A stretch of DNA of 32,431 nucleotides from NCBI GenBank assembly GCA_900542675.1, contig UQOT01000014.1, positions 1 through 32,431 of the forward strand, written 5' to 3'. Below the pieces are notes generated by a model. It worked only from the letters and a program-made list of their open reading frames with translations. It did not search any database and was not told the origin of the DNA. Below, one piece after another: positions 7,795 through 16,700 of the stretch. Source of the stretch: an uncultured Eubacteriales bacterium. GTDB taxonomy: Bacteria > Bacillota > Clostridia > Monoglobales > Monoglobaceae. Numbering within the stretch: position 1 is the first letter of the stretch; each line of letters starts with the position of its first letter. The position numbers and the translations under genes are program-made.

Positions 7795-8142
7795 CTAAAA
7801 CAATCCGGGGATGTTAAGTCCGCCGGTTAAAGCGCCCATCTGCGCTTCGCTGTCCTTATCCGCCTTGCGCAGCGCTTCGTTAACCGCCGCAACAATTAAG
7901 TCCTGAAGCATTTCTATATCATCGGGGTCTACGACCTCTTCTTTGAGGTTAATTTCCATAAGCTCCTTCTTTCCGCTTACAGTTGCAGACACCGCTCCGC
8001 CGCCGACCTCGGCTGTGAAGCATTTAGCCTCCATTTCCTCCTGCATCTTTACCATCTGTTCCTGCATCTTTTGAGCCTGCTTAATCATCTGGTTCATATT
8101 ACCCATTCCGCCGCCCATACCTTTGGGAAATCCTTTTGCCAT
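7795..8142 (-). CDS. ybaB: Nucleoid-associated protein YbaB/EbfC
   Basis: A 115-residue YbaB/EbfC family protein (YaaK in Bacillus). A glycine- and methionine-rich N-terminus leads into the signature helix MNQMIKQAQKMQEQMVKMQE. The conserved AEVGGGAVSATVSGKKELMEI beta segment and the VVDPDDIEMLQDLIVAAVNEAL helix follow. These small dimeric proteins bind DNA and are nearly always coupled to dnaX. ATG at 8142 is preceded by AAAGGAGAG. Only 4 bases separate it from the dnaX stop. In most Firmicutes recR comes next; here yqhQ follows instead. Confidence 0.96.
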   Translation of the reverse strand: MAKGFPKGMGGGMGNMNQMIKQAQKMQEQMVKMQEEMEAKCFTAEVGGGAVSATVSGKKELMEINLKEEVVDPDDIEMLQDLIVAAVNEALRKADKDSEAQMGALTGGLNIPGLF

Positions 8143-8146
8143 TTTA

Positions 8147-9796
8147 TTACTCTCCTTTAATATTGATAATATCGCCGTATTCGTTCTTTTTATTAACTAT
8201 ATCCATTATAGACGCTTGCTCCGTGCTTTCGCTCTCCTCTGCGCCGAAAGGCATCTCGCCCTTCATATAGACACGCGCGGTAAGCGGCTTTCCCGCCATC
8301 TCGGAAAACAAGTCCGAAAGATATTTAAGCCCGTTTGCCGTCGCAACCCTGTCATACGCGACCTTGGACGCAACCTCGATGTTTACGTTATCGCCGTCAG
8401 CCACTGTTCTTCCGGTATAAAGATACATATAAAGCATTTTACTGCTGCTTTTTATATTATCAAGAACTTCAGGCCATAAATCCCATTCGCCCGCCGCTTG
8501 GTTTGTCTCTTGAGGCTTGGGCTTTGGTTTTTCCTCGGCTTCATTTTCAGGCTCGGTATCCCAGGGCGGCGTATCTGCCGCTGCGGGTTTTTCTTCGCTC
8601 TGCTCAGGCTTCGCATCGGGCGCAGCGGCTTTGACAGCCGATACACCGCTAAGCTTCCGCTCAAGCCTCTCTATCCTTGCAATCAGCGCATCTACGTCTG
8701 TACTGTATGTCGGATTGCACAGTTTTATCACCGCGACCTCAGCCGCAATATTCTGCGCCGTCATCGACTTCGCACGCCCCTGATACTCGCTGAGTGTATT
8801 AATCGAATAAATCAATCTCTCCGCCGTGTATGCCTTAGCGCTCTCTTTATACTTCTCTATCGCCTCAGTGCTCTTTTCAAGCACATTTTCGGGATTTTCG
8901 CACTCCTTGGTCAAAAGCATCGCGCGGAAGTGCCCTATAAACTCTTCAAAAAAGTTAAGTACGTCCTTGCCCTTGTTTAAGAGCGTATCAAGCTGCGCTA
9001 CCGCTCCGCCGACGTCTCCGCCCGCGATACAGTCGGATATGCCGAACATAGTCGACGAGTCTACAATTCCGACAATCTCCGCAACGTTTTCACATTTAAG
9101 CTCCGTGCCGCCAAACGATGCGCACCGCTCAAGCACGCTGAGCGCATCACGCAATGAACCGTCGCCCAGCTCGGCAATAAGCTCAAGAGCATCCTCCGTT
9201 GCGTTTATCTCCTCCGCCGCCGCGACTTTCTTAAGCCTTGCCGCGATGTCGTCCGTGCTTATTCGCTTAAAATCATATCTCTGACAGCGCGACAAAATAG
9301 TCTGCGGTATCTTTTGCGGTTCGGTCGTAGCCATAATGAAGAGCGCGTGCTCTGGCGGCTCCTCAAGAGTTTTAAGGAGCGCATTAAACGCAGCCGTCGT
9401 CAGCATATGCGCCTCGTCGATTATGTAGACCTTGTATTTACATCCAACGGGCGAATACGCCACCTCATCGCGCAAATCACGAATGTTGTCAACACCGTTG
9501 TTGCTGGCAGCGTCCATCTCGTATACGTCCAAAATATTCCCGTCCAAAATCCCGCGGCAGGTATCGCACTTGTTGCACGGCTCGCCGCCGTTTGGATTTT
9601 CACAGTTAACCGCCCGCGCAAAGATTTTTGCGGTCGTCGTCTTACCGGTACCGCGCGTACCGCAGAACAGATAGGCGTGACCTATTCTCCCGCCCGCCAG
9701 CTCGTGCTTTAGGGTATCGGTAATGTGCTGCTGCCCTACAACATCGTCAAATGTCACAGGCCGCCACTTTCTGTACAGAGCCTTGTATTCAGGCAT
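8147..9796 (-). CDS. dnaX: DNA polymerase III subunit gamma/tau
   Basis: A 549-residue clamp-loader subunit. Starting from MPEYKALYRKWRP, the AAA+ domain has Walker A GTRGTGKT (46-53), zinc-binding cysteines at about 65, 74, 77 and 80 (CNKCDTC), Walker B IIDEAHML and the SRC motif in ILSRCQRYDF. A domain III collar follows. Then comes a proline-, glutamate- and alanine-rich linker (about 400-445) and a C-terminal tau-like domain. The open frame extends 12 codons upstream, but ATG at 9796 has AGGAAGTGGAG before it and begins exactly at the conserved family N-terminus. It lies between the SRP RNA and ybaB, as in Bacillus. No obvious slippery frameshift motif was noticed. Confidence 0.97.
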   Translation of the reverse strand: MPEYKALYRKWRPVTFDDVVGQQHITDTLKHELAGGRIGHAYLFCGTRGTGKTTTAKIFARAVNCENPNGGEPCNKCDTCRGILDGNILDVYEMDAASNNGVDNIRDLRDEVAYSPVGCKYKVYIIDEAHMLTTAAFNALLKTLEEPPEHALFIMATTEPQKIPQTILSRCQRYDFKRISTDDIAARLKKVAAAEEINATEDALELIAELGDGSLRDALSVLERCASFGGTELKCENVAEIVGIVDSSTMFGISDCIAGGDVGGAVAQLDTLLNKGKDVLNFFEEFIGHFRAMLLTKECENPENVLEKSTEAIEKYKESAKAYTAERLIYSINTLSEYQGRAKSMTAQNIAAEVAVIKLCNPTYSTDVDALIARIERLERKLSGVSAVKAAAPDAKPEQSEEKPAAADTPPWDTEPENEAEEKPKPKPQETNQAAGEWDLWPEVLDNIKSSSKMLYMYLYTGRTVADGDNVNIEVASKVAYDRVATANGLKYLSDLFSEMAGKPLTARVYMKGEMPFGAEESESTEQASIMDIVNKKNEYGDIINIKGE

Positions 9797-9827
9797 TTCT
9801 CCACTTCCTAAATCTATAAATAAAAAA

Positions 9828-10096
9828 GCCATGTGCTTGCCTTCGAAACAAACCTACAAGCGTTACTCGCACAGTTAGCTCAGACTTAGCACCCTCACGG
9901 CACATCGAAATAACTGCTTATCGCTGCTGCGTTCCCGCCCTGACGAGGTTCACAGGTTCCGATTGCGTAAGACCAAGCCGTCAACACCACTTATGCAAGG
10001 CAGACCAAACAAGTTTATCCCTCACGACAAGTTTTCATCCCCTCTATAGCGGATTGAGGGTTATAAGGCACCGCTAAAGCCCCGATTTAACATGAC
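9828..10096 (-). ncRNA. scr: Signal recognition particle RNA, large Bacillus type
   Basis: The minus strand carries the near-universal SRP RNA helix 8 core, GTCAGGGCGGGAACGCAGCA, near 9918-9940, with the flanking segment that folds back on it. The transcript would be about 265 bases, matching the long Firmicutes form with an Alu-like 5' domain rather than the 4.5S form. The 5' end is placed from the promoter at 10103-10131. The 3' end is placed before the T-run at 9822-9827, where GGCAAGCACATGGC precedes TTTTTT. It works with Ffh and FtsY in co-translational membrane targeting. The gene order SRP RNA-dnaX-ybaB is the same as in Bacillus subtilis. Exact ends are uncertain by about 10 bases. 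Confidence 0.95.
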
Positions 10097-10102
10097 TGAA
10101 TT

Positions 10103-10131
10103 ATTGTAACATAAAATAAACCTACGGTCAA
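10103..10131 (-). promoter_or_regulatory. Promoter of the SRP RNA
   Basis: On the minus strand TTGACC (10126-10131) and TACAAT (10103-10108) are spaced by 17 bases, giving a start near 10096. The position directly upstream of the SRP RNA fits a strong stable-RNA promoter. Confidence 0.8.
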
Positions 10132-10218
10132 TACCTTTTTGGGAAATTTATTTTTGTATAAAATATCACATTTGTGTAAATACTGCCAATATAAATAATT
10201 TATTTGGCGGTGATATTT

Positions 10219-10500
10219 ATGATTTTCAAAAACAAAAGGCAGGTTGTAATAATTAATGATATTAAGTCTGACAGTATAGAACAGGCAATATTTATTCTGC
10301 GCGATAAAAATAATGAACAAAGAAGCGATATTGTACTTGAAGCAGAACGCATAATCAACAGCTTTATCGGCTGCGGCGCCGCAGCAGTACAGCAAAACAC
10401 GCCGAAATCAAGAAAAGGCGTAATTATGAGCACCCTGCTATGGTTTGGCTCCGCAATCGCCGTCGTCTGCATCTCGGCGCTTATACTAAGTTTTATGTAA
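10219..10500 (+). CDS. Small tail-anchored protein, function unknown
   Basis: A 93-residue protein that I do not recognise. ATG at 10219 has GGCGGTG 6-7 bases upstream; the upstream TTG in the same frame is not supported. Residues 1-60 are soluble and mixed-charge: RQVVIINDIKSDSIEQAIFIL, then a helix around DIVLEAERIINSFIG. The last 25 residues are one hydrophobic helix (MSTLLWFGSAIAVVCISALI), so the protein is probably anchored by its C-terminus with the N-terminus in the cytoplasm. It is a lone plus-strand gene divergent from the SRP RNA, and a good terminator lies just after it. Nothing in the sequence points to a role. Confidence 0.65.
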   Translation: MIFKNKRQVVIINDIKSDSIEQAIFILRDKNNEQRSDIVLEAERIINSFIGCGAAAVQQNTPKSRKGVIMSTLLWFGSAIAVVCISALILSFM

Positions 10501-10505
10501 AATCA

Positions 10506-10536
10506 AAAAGCCGCCGGTAATAATCCGACGGCTTTT
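10506..10536. terminator. Bidirectional intrinsic terminator
   Basis: AAAAGCCGCCGG (10506-10517) and CCGACGGCTTTT (10525-10536) form a stem with one mismatch and an A-run/T-run on both sides. It serves the small rightward gene ending at 10500 and the leftward zinc-ribbon gene ending at 10589. Confidence 0.85.
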
Positions 10537-10588
10537 GAAATAACAAACATTATTTTTATCAAAACATTTTTATATTGCTATCCTTCGG

Positions 10589-11050
10589 CTAACTTCTGGT
10601 GTTTTTTGCTACAACGTTTACATTCTCGGCTATATTTGCGTAAATCATATTTTTACAAATCGCCGATGCGCCTAATATTAAACCCAATAATAACCCTATC
10701 AAACCACCCACAGCTATATAAATTTCATCACCTGTTATTGCATCCACCAGAGTTCCCAAGCAGACCCCGATAGTCATTCCGGATATTGAGCTTCCTATAA
10801 AAAATATGACGCTTACAACTTTCAAAAAACTAATCCACCCCTGCGCACTTTTTACATGTGCATTTTTTATACCGAATGATGACTTTGGATTACCGAAAAA
10901 ATTGCCAAACGGTGTACCCGGTATATTACGCTGTTGATTGTTTTGTGAAAAAACGGGTTTTTCTTTTTTATTCGAATTTACCAAAGTTCCGCAGTTTGGA
11001 CAAGCAGCAAATCCCTCCCCCATTTCATTACCGCAATTTCTGCAATACAT
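10589..11050 (-). CDS. Zinc-ribbon membrane protein, function unknown
   Basis: A 153-residue protein beginning with a clear zinc ribbon, MYCRNCGNEMGEGFAACPNCG (Cys-x2-Cys and Cys-x2-Cys within the first 21 residues). An asparagine- and glycine-rich linker follows, then two hydrophobic segments (about 75-100 and 112-135, the latter GGLIGLLLGLILGASAI). ATG at 11050 has a strong GGAGGAT ribosome site. The layout (zinc_ribbon_2 head plus membrane tail) is common in Firmicutes proteins of unknown role. It lies 42 bases downstream of a second zinc-ribbon membrane gene on the same strand, so the two probably form an operon. Glycines in the second helix suggest helix packing, not a specific function. 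Confidence 0.75.
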   Translation of the reverse strand: MYCRNCGNEMGEGFAACPNCGTLVNSNKKEKPVFSQNNQQRNIPGTPFGNFFGNPKSSFGIKNAHVKSAQGWISFLKVVSVIFFIGSSISGMTIGVCLGTLVDAITGDEIYIAVGGLIGLLLGLILGASAICKNMIYANIAENVNVVAKNTRS

Positions 11051-11092
11051 TTTTATCCTCCTTCAAATTAAAAATTACAAATACTTTTTTCT

Positions 11093-11593
11093 TTAATAAC
11101 TTTCTTTTGGGTTATCCCCGTACTGATTTTCTCCCGGTTGACCGTCAAGAAAAAATAAGTATAAAATATAACAAGCCTCAATCAAGCCAAAAATCGGTAT
11201 TAAACATAGCCATATACATTTGCCGCTTACACCTAAATCATGGAGGCGTCGGACTTGCAATGCTATTTCCGGAATAGATACTGACCAATTATATAGATAT
11301 ACAATTACAATGACTATATATGCAACAGGATTGTCTGATCCACTCAATCTTAGAAGTATAAAAAACAAAATCCTTATAATCTCGTTTACAGCCATCGCAT
11401 ACCAAAACTCACTTCTGCTGCTTCGTCCGTCAAACTGAAGGCACTTACAAAACATCTCTTTATATGCATTTACTGCTTTATACACAACAGTGCGGCAATT
11501 ATATATAGTTTCTGAATTATTTTCTATAGGTTGTCCGCAATTAACACAAAACTTTTCGTCTTGAACTTCTCTCCCGCATTTTGTACAATACAT
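11093..11593 (-). CDS. Zinc-ribbon plus DUF805 membrane protein
   Basis: A 166-residue protein. The N-terminal zinc ribbon MYCTKCGREVQDEKFCVNCG is followed by a DUF805 domain. The domain signature FDGRSSRSEFWYAMAVN is visible, followed by hydrophobic helices and the ALQVRRLHDLGVSGKCIWL loop, which is typical of DUF805. The open frame extends 27 codons upstream, but ATG at 11593 is chosen because AAGGAAG lies 6 bases upstream and the ribbon starts there. DUF805 proteins are small inner-membrane proteins of unknown function. The C-terminal segment ending in FLDGQPGENQYGDNPKE is also typical. It is probably co-transcribed with the downstream zinc-ribbon gene. Confidence 0.85.
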   Translation of the reverse strand: MYCTKCGREVQDEKFCVNCGQPIENNSETIYNCRTVVYKAVNAYKEMFCKCLQFDGRSSRSEFWYAMAVNEIIRILFFILLRLSGSDNPVAYIVIVIVYLYNWSVSIPEIALQVRRLHDLGVSGKCIWLCLIPIFGLIEACYILYLFFLDGQPGENQYGDNPKESY

Positions 11594-11744
11594 TTTCATC
11601 TTCCTTGTAAACTCATCTGTTACTTTAAATCCTAAATAAGCGCGTTTACCTTCAAATAAATTGTTTGCATACAATCGGTTATGATAATCAAACCATATGA
11701 TAAGATGCTGTATTTAACACTTTTATACCTTATACGCAAAAAAC

Positions 11745-13217
11745 TTAATTCGCTATTCCGACAATTTCACCGTTTGACTTTAAAATTTTTACTGATGTGT
11801 TTGTGTCATCGCCATCTAAAATATCATCAGCGCTTGAAGATGAAACATAATATACGTCTCTTTCTGAATCATATGTTACGCCGTAGCTTGTACCATAAGA
11901 ACTAGTAGTAACACACTTTGTATATATTTTTGCTGTACCTGTAATTTCAACGCCGTATGCGCTTTTTATCAGATCTAATGCTTTTTGTATCATAAGGCCG
12001 TCAGCTGTATTAATAGTACTATGATTTTTTTGACTGAAATCAGCAATTTCAGCAATTGTAATTTCATTATTCATATACTGTTTTAATAAAGACTTGTCAT
12101 GATTTACATCATAACCGGCACAACAATATACATTAGTGATATAGTTGCCCGGATCTCCCCCAAGGTATGTACCGCTGTGTGAAACTGTACTGCTTGGCGG
12201 GGTATCTACAGTATTTGTTGATGCGACCGCTTCATTATACCATATATCTTTAGGCATCATATTTGCTCCGTTATTTGACACCTGTAAATATTCACCGTCA
12301 AAATCAGAGCCTTCTCCTGTATAGCTGTTTAATACAATTCCTCCATTTTTGAATACTATCCCATACTTGATATTATTAAGCATAATACTGTATGTATTGT
12401 TACCCTCATCATACAAGAAGCCTTGATCGCCAATCAATTCAAATTGAGGAACAGGATAACCATCTATAGTTACTAATTCGGGCTTTGTAACATGCGCAAC
12501 AACTCCGATTTCAACTTCGCCGGGAACAACCCCTGGGTATAGACTTACAGCAATATATTTATCGCCCATTTTAAATATACCCTGATACGGCTCAACTTCG
12601 GAAATGCCCGCCGAATATGTTGTTTCCGAATAAGTCGGATAATTATTTACCGTTACTTCCACAGGCAACGGCTGCCATACGGTTATTGCGCACCAGCTGA
12701 TCCAAAGCTTTGCGGAGCGTGTCGAAGAATCCCAAGTAAACTCTATACTATCTAATAGATTTGCCAAATCTTCAAGCGAAACCATCATATATCCGTCAAT
12801 GCAATACGCAGATATCTCAATACCGCCAATATATACTTTGATATCGCTGTCACACGTATATGTAAACACTTTTCCCTGTCTGCCGGCACCACTGTAAACA
12901 GTTCCGCAGCCGCTGATTTCCTTCGTGTAATTCGGAAGGATATTAAGCGTTCTCGCGTCACCGTTCCAATCAACATCGAAACCATAATTTCTCAAATCCT
13001 CTGCAACGACAACCGTTTTTCCTCCGCAGGAATATGACGCTATCGGGTAGTGATTTACATACGCTCCTATGTCACTGTAAATAACCGCTCCATATCCTGC
13101 ATAATCCCTTGATGACCCATTATCCGCCGTAACACTCATACCTGTTGCCGCCACAAGTATTGCGGCTGCCGCACAAACAAGTTTTTTAATTGCCTTTTTT
13201 AATCTCATAATCTTCAT
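11745..13217 (-). CDS. Secreted protein with copper-amine-oxidase-like stalk domains and dockerin-like tail
   Basis: A 490-residue exported protein with a signal peptide at residues 1-32 (KKAIKKLVCAAAAILVAAT). Two stalk-like domains are visible. The first (about 42-95) has PIASYSCGGKTVVVAEDL, then GFDVDWNGDARTLNI; the second (about 118-172) ends FTWDSSTRSAKLWIS. Such domains are common extracellular modules in Firmicutes. The middle (about 180-340) is beta-rich and unrecognised. Near 365-420, DVNHDKSLLKQYM and INTADGLMIQKALDLI resemble a dockerin-type duplicated EF-hand, but most calcium ligands are missing. The region ends with a tyrosine- and serine-rich tail. It is transcribed from a consensus promoter at 13319-13347 overlapped by a palindrome, divergent from an XRE regulator. 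More AT-rich than the dnaX block. Confidence 0.75.
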   Translation of the reverse strand: MKIMRLKKAIKKLVCAAAAILVAATGMSVTADNGSSRDYAGYGAVIYSDIGAYVNHYPIASYSCGGKTVVVAEDLRNYGFDVDWNGDARTLNILPNYTKEISGCGTVYSGAGRQGKVFTYTCDSDIKVYIGGIEISAYCIDGYMMVSLEDLANLLDSIEFTWDSSTRSAKLWISWCAITVWQPLPVEVTVNNYPTYSETTYSAGISEVEPYQGIFKMGDKYIAVSLYPGVVPGEVEIGVVAHVTKPELVTIDGYPVPQFELIGDQGFLYDEGNNTYSIMLNNIKYGIVFKNGGIVLNSYTGEGSDFDGEYLQVSNNGANMMPKDIWYNEAVASTNTVDTPPSSTVSHSGTYLGGDPGNYITNVYCCAGYDVNHDKSLLKQYMNNEITIAEIADFSQKNHSTINTADGLMIQKALDLIKSAYGVEITGTAKIYTKCVTTSSYGTSYGVTYDSERDVYYVSSSSADDILDGDDTNTSVKILKSNGEIVGIAN

Positions 13218-13307
13218 CCCTTTCTAACATAATAATTATACTTCTCAAATTACAGTGTTTATATTGCTATTAGTAATTTAATCGCTCCCTTCTCACAACC
13301 GTTTAGT

Positions 13308-13326
13308 TGTATAAATTGATTATACA
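13308..13326. promoter_or_regulatory. Palindromic operator over the stalk-protein promoter
   Basis: TGTATAA (13308-13314) and TTATACA (13320-13326) form a perfect 7-bp inverted repeat with a 5-base spacer. It covers the minus-strand -10 box (13319-13324). Position and symmetry suggest the binding site of a dimeric repressor, most simply the XRE protein encoded divergently from 13405. This is inference. Confidence 0.6.
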
Positions 13327-13347
13327 CCCAAATAGTCGAAATGTCAA
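13319..13347 (-). promoter_or_regulatory. Consensus promoter for the stalk-domain secreted protein
   Basis: Minus-strand TTGACA (13342-13347) and TATAAT (13319-13324) are separated by 17 bases: a perfect SigA-type promoter. The leader to the start at 13217 is about 95 bases. The XRE gene on the other strand has a TATAAT at 13368-13373 but no good -35. Confidence 0.85.
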
Positions 13348-13404
13348 TACATTTTTTTGGTTGTAGATATAATATAGGTATAAAAAACTTAAAGAGGTGC
13401 TGAT

Positions 13405-13737
13405 GTGAAGAATTACAACGACAAGCTCCGAGAGCTTAGAGAGGATAATGACTTAAAGCAAAAGGATATTGCAAAAATATTGGGAATTAACCAGCAGGTT
13501 TATTCAAGATATGAACTCGGAATTCGTCCGCTCCCGATTGAGCTTCTCATCAAGCTGTGCAAATTTTACAATGTAAGCAGTGATTGGGTTTTGGGACTTA
13601 ATACTAAAGATAAAGAAAGACCGGAGAACAATATAAATCATTCGGATATTTTGTATCACACCTTAAATCAATGCAGTGACAGTGAGATTGAGTTGTTAAC
13701 TCAGCTTATAAAAACGTATAAGAATTTTGTGAAATAA
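13405..13737 (+). CDS. XRE-family transcriptional regulator
   Basis: A 110-residue protein with an N-terminal lambda-repressor-like helix-turn-helix (about residues 5-62). It contains LRELREDNDLKQKDIAKIL, then NQQVYSRYELGIRPLPIELLIKL and the SinR/XRE-type closing motif FYNVSSDWVLGL. The remaining 40 residues (SDSEIELLTQLIKTYKNFV) form a probable helix for dimerisation. The start is GTG at 13405, with AAAGAGGTG about 6 bases before; the overlapping ATG at 13403 is followed at once by a stop. It is divergent from the stalk-domain gene, and a palindrome lies between them. It shares its last HTH stretch (KFYNVSSDW) with the regulator at 20662-20883, which has the same arrangement. Confidence 0.92.
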   Translation: MKNYNDKLRELREDNDLKQKDIAKILGINQQVYSRYELGIRPLPIELLIKLCKFYNVSSDWVLGLNTKDKERPENNINHSDILYHTLNQCSDSEIELLTQLIKTYKNFVK

Positions 13738-13741
13738 CGCA

Positions 13742-13769
13742 AAAAAGGGGCTGTAAAAAGCCCCTTTTT
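13742..13769. terminator. Bidirectional terminator between XRE and A2M-like gene
   Basis: AAAAAGGGGCT (13742-13752) and AGCCCCTTTTT (13759-13769) form a perfect 11-bp stem with a 6-base loop and T-runs in both directions. It separates two convergent genes and abuts the A2M-like stop codon. Confidence 0.92.
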
Positions 13770-16700
13770 CTATTCTGTTATTGTTATTCCTGTACTTTCG
13801 CCGACGGTGAATATGTCTTTTGCGTATGCGTTCTGCACGAGCGGAGCTTCGGCGGTAAACACACCCGGGGATACTACGCGTGCGTAGTAGTAATACAGCA
13901 CCCCGACGTTAAATAATCCGTTGTAATCGTAGAATGTGACTTTTTGTCCGTCCACGCTGCCCCAAGTGCATCGGTAGGGCGATGCGCTCGAATTATTCGG
14001 ACTAATTTCAATCTTTGCCGAGCTGCTTACATACTCAAGCCCGGACGGAAGGTAATCCGTCACTTGGTACGAACCGTCCGCCGCCTTATTGGTATAGTCA
14101 ATCCAGAGGTTGACCCTTACCAAATCGCCCTGCTTAAACTCGGTTGTGCTGTTTTCGGTTTCAGTATTATTTGCATTATAATACCTGCGGCGCACCGTAA
14201 TCTGAGGATCCGCCAATGACGTATCAATCGGAACAGGAACAACCGATACTGTAGAGACCGCTCCGTTTACTTCTTTAAGATTGAAATACTGCATATACTT
14301 ATTCGGTATTCTCAGCGCAAAGCTCCTGCCGTTCTTTAAGTCAATCGTATGCTCGCCGCCGAAGTAATCATATTTTATAGACGCGTCCTGCGGGTCAGCG
14401 TTTTTGATTGCCTCTTCGGTAAAGGCGAGTTTTTCGAGGTTAATCAGTATATCGTCGGTGCGGTTTGATACGCAATATTCGTAAAGTCCCTGCTTCTCGG
14501 GCATATCAAGCTTTGACGCAAGGCACATTGCAAGCGATGATGCCTCTAAGATATCATCTTTATCATCGCCGATATTTATATATGCGTACGGCTCTGCAAT
14601 TGCTATATTCGGCACAATATCGCTGCTGTAGATTTCTGCCGCCCTACCGCTCTCGCCGAACGCTTCAAACGCTAGCGCAAGGTAGATTGAATTAAGCACC
14701 GTGCGGTTTTCCGCCTCAGCGTATTTATTGATGTCACTGAGCACCGTATCACCCAAAACCGCAAGCCCATAGAGCGCCGCATACTTGTTCTCCGCGTTGT
14801 CGCCGTTATATGCTTCTCTTAAATAATTCTTAAGCGACTCGGCGTTAACCTTATCACTGATATACGGCAAAAGCTTAACCGTGAGACTGAGGTCGCTCTG
14901 CGCGTATGGCAGAATTCCCATACCGCCGTCCTCTTGCTGATAGTCGGTCAGTTTATAGTCTTTGTTTATTCCCGACCTGTATATGTCCGGGAAGTACGTT
15001 TCAATCAATTCATCGGCTTCTTCTGCCGAGACAAGCTTTTCGAGCCTTGCGCCGCTTGCATATCTCAGGCTAAAGAGGGTTGACAAATATTTACCCCTTC
15101 CGTTATCGGTAAATACAATATCGCTCATCCCCTTGTCAGCCGTTTCAAAGTTCATACCGGGATACGCCTCGGAATATACCGCCTTATTCATACTACGGTA
15201 TGTTTCGTACACGTTATAAACGTGCTTTAACGCGTCGGACATTCCTGCGCAGTCCGCCTTAATCACAAGCGTATATTCGCCCGCCTCGTTCATCTCGGGA
15301 AGCGGGATATTTATCCTCTCAAATGCCTTGCCCGAGCCATAGAGAACATTATCGGGCATATCCTCACGCCACAGAGAAACACTTACGTCCTCACCGCCTT
15401 TAAGCGCGGAACCGTAAACGCTCACGCCGACAGACGGCATATCGCCGATTAAAAACTCATCGTTTAACGTGTAGTTTATAAACATCGGCTTTGAGGCGTT
15501 TATACTTATTTTATTATTGCCCGCGTATAAATCATCGGTCACCGCCGAAGCCGTAAGCCGCCACGAGGTGATGTTATCGGGCAGCGTAAAGCGGTATTCC
15601 GCCGTGCCGTTTTCGTCCGTTTTAATTGACGCAAACGCAGCCGTATCTTTAAACTCGGCACGAATGCCGCCACTATTCTCATTATTGAAAACAGAGGCGG
15701 ATTCAGCTGTATCAGCTGCTGCACCGCTCGACATTACTGACTTTGACCCGCCCCCGCCGGAGATTACTGCGGCTCCTGCGCTTCTTGTGTAATACCCCAA
15801 ACTTGATGAGTGGCTGAAATAGTTAAATCTCAGGGCGTAATACCTTGTATAGTACAATTTTTCAATCGTATTAACGGTGTATTCTTTAATTGCAAACAAT
15901 GCCTCGTCTACTACGCTCAAATTCACTGCCGCACTCTTTGGTGCGCCGTTTTCATCGGCGGTTTTAACCCTGACCGTACATTCTTCACCGGGAAGATAGC
16001 TTTCCTTATCTGTTTCAAGCCCGATACTAAGTTCTTTTTCGTCATACGCATATTTAATATCCGCACACATACCGTATCCTGACTTGCAATCTCTGCCGGT
16101 GAAATAGAAGCAGTATACATCCACATTCGGCGCAAAACTCTCATCAAAGCTGCGGCTGTATACGGCGTCTGTGGAATAATCCAATATTTTATCATTCTTT
16201 GTGACATAAAGAAAACCACCCTTTGTAACATCGCGCTCACCTTGTTTGAGCGACAGCTTTACCTCGTCGCCAATGTGATAGCCCTCCTGCTCTCCGTCAA
16301 TGTAATACGAGCCTCTTTCCGCGTTATAGTAATATTCCGACCAATCTCTGCCCAAATATCTTTCAAAATTCATCGTTTTGCCGCTTTGGTCGGTGCAGCT
16401 TATCTTTGCATAAAAGCTGTCGTTATTACCGCCGCGTAAATTAAACTCGGTCTTTGCCTTGCCGTCTGAGCCTGTCGTCATACTCACAGTATCGATTTTT
16501 TCTTCGTTTCTTGTATATTTATATATAGGGTACGACTTTTTCTCGATATAATCATAAGCTGTGTCAATCTGCTCCGCTGTATAGTAAACGCGGTAGATAT
16601 CGGCGGTAATATCCTTGCCGCCGAGCGGCGCGTCTTTATAATCACTGCGGTCTTTCGCCGTTCCGCTGTTTATTCTGTCAAGCGTAATCGTGTTTACCTC

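Noticed and set aside
8452..8664. 70-codon frame inside dnaX
   Set aside because: Basic low-complexity product in the wrong frame of the dnaX linker; a shadow of the real gene.
9797..9832. Longer dnaX start (12 extra codons)
   Set aside because: The extra codons overlap the SRP RNA tail and terminator region; the ATG at 9796 has a ribosome site and matches the family N-terminus.
10087..10472. Two minus-strand frames over the small tail-anchored gene
   Set aside because: They lie antisense to a gene with a good ribosome site and terminator, and one runs into the SRP RNA promoter.
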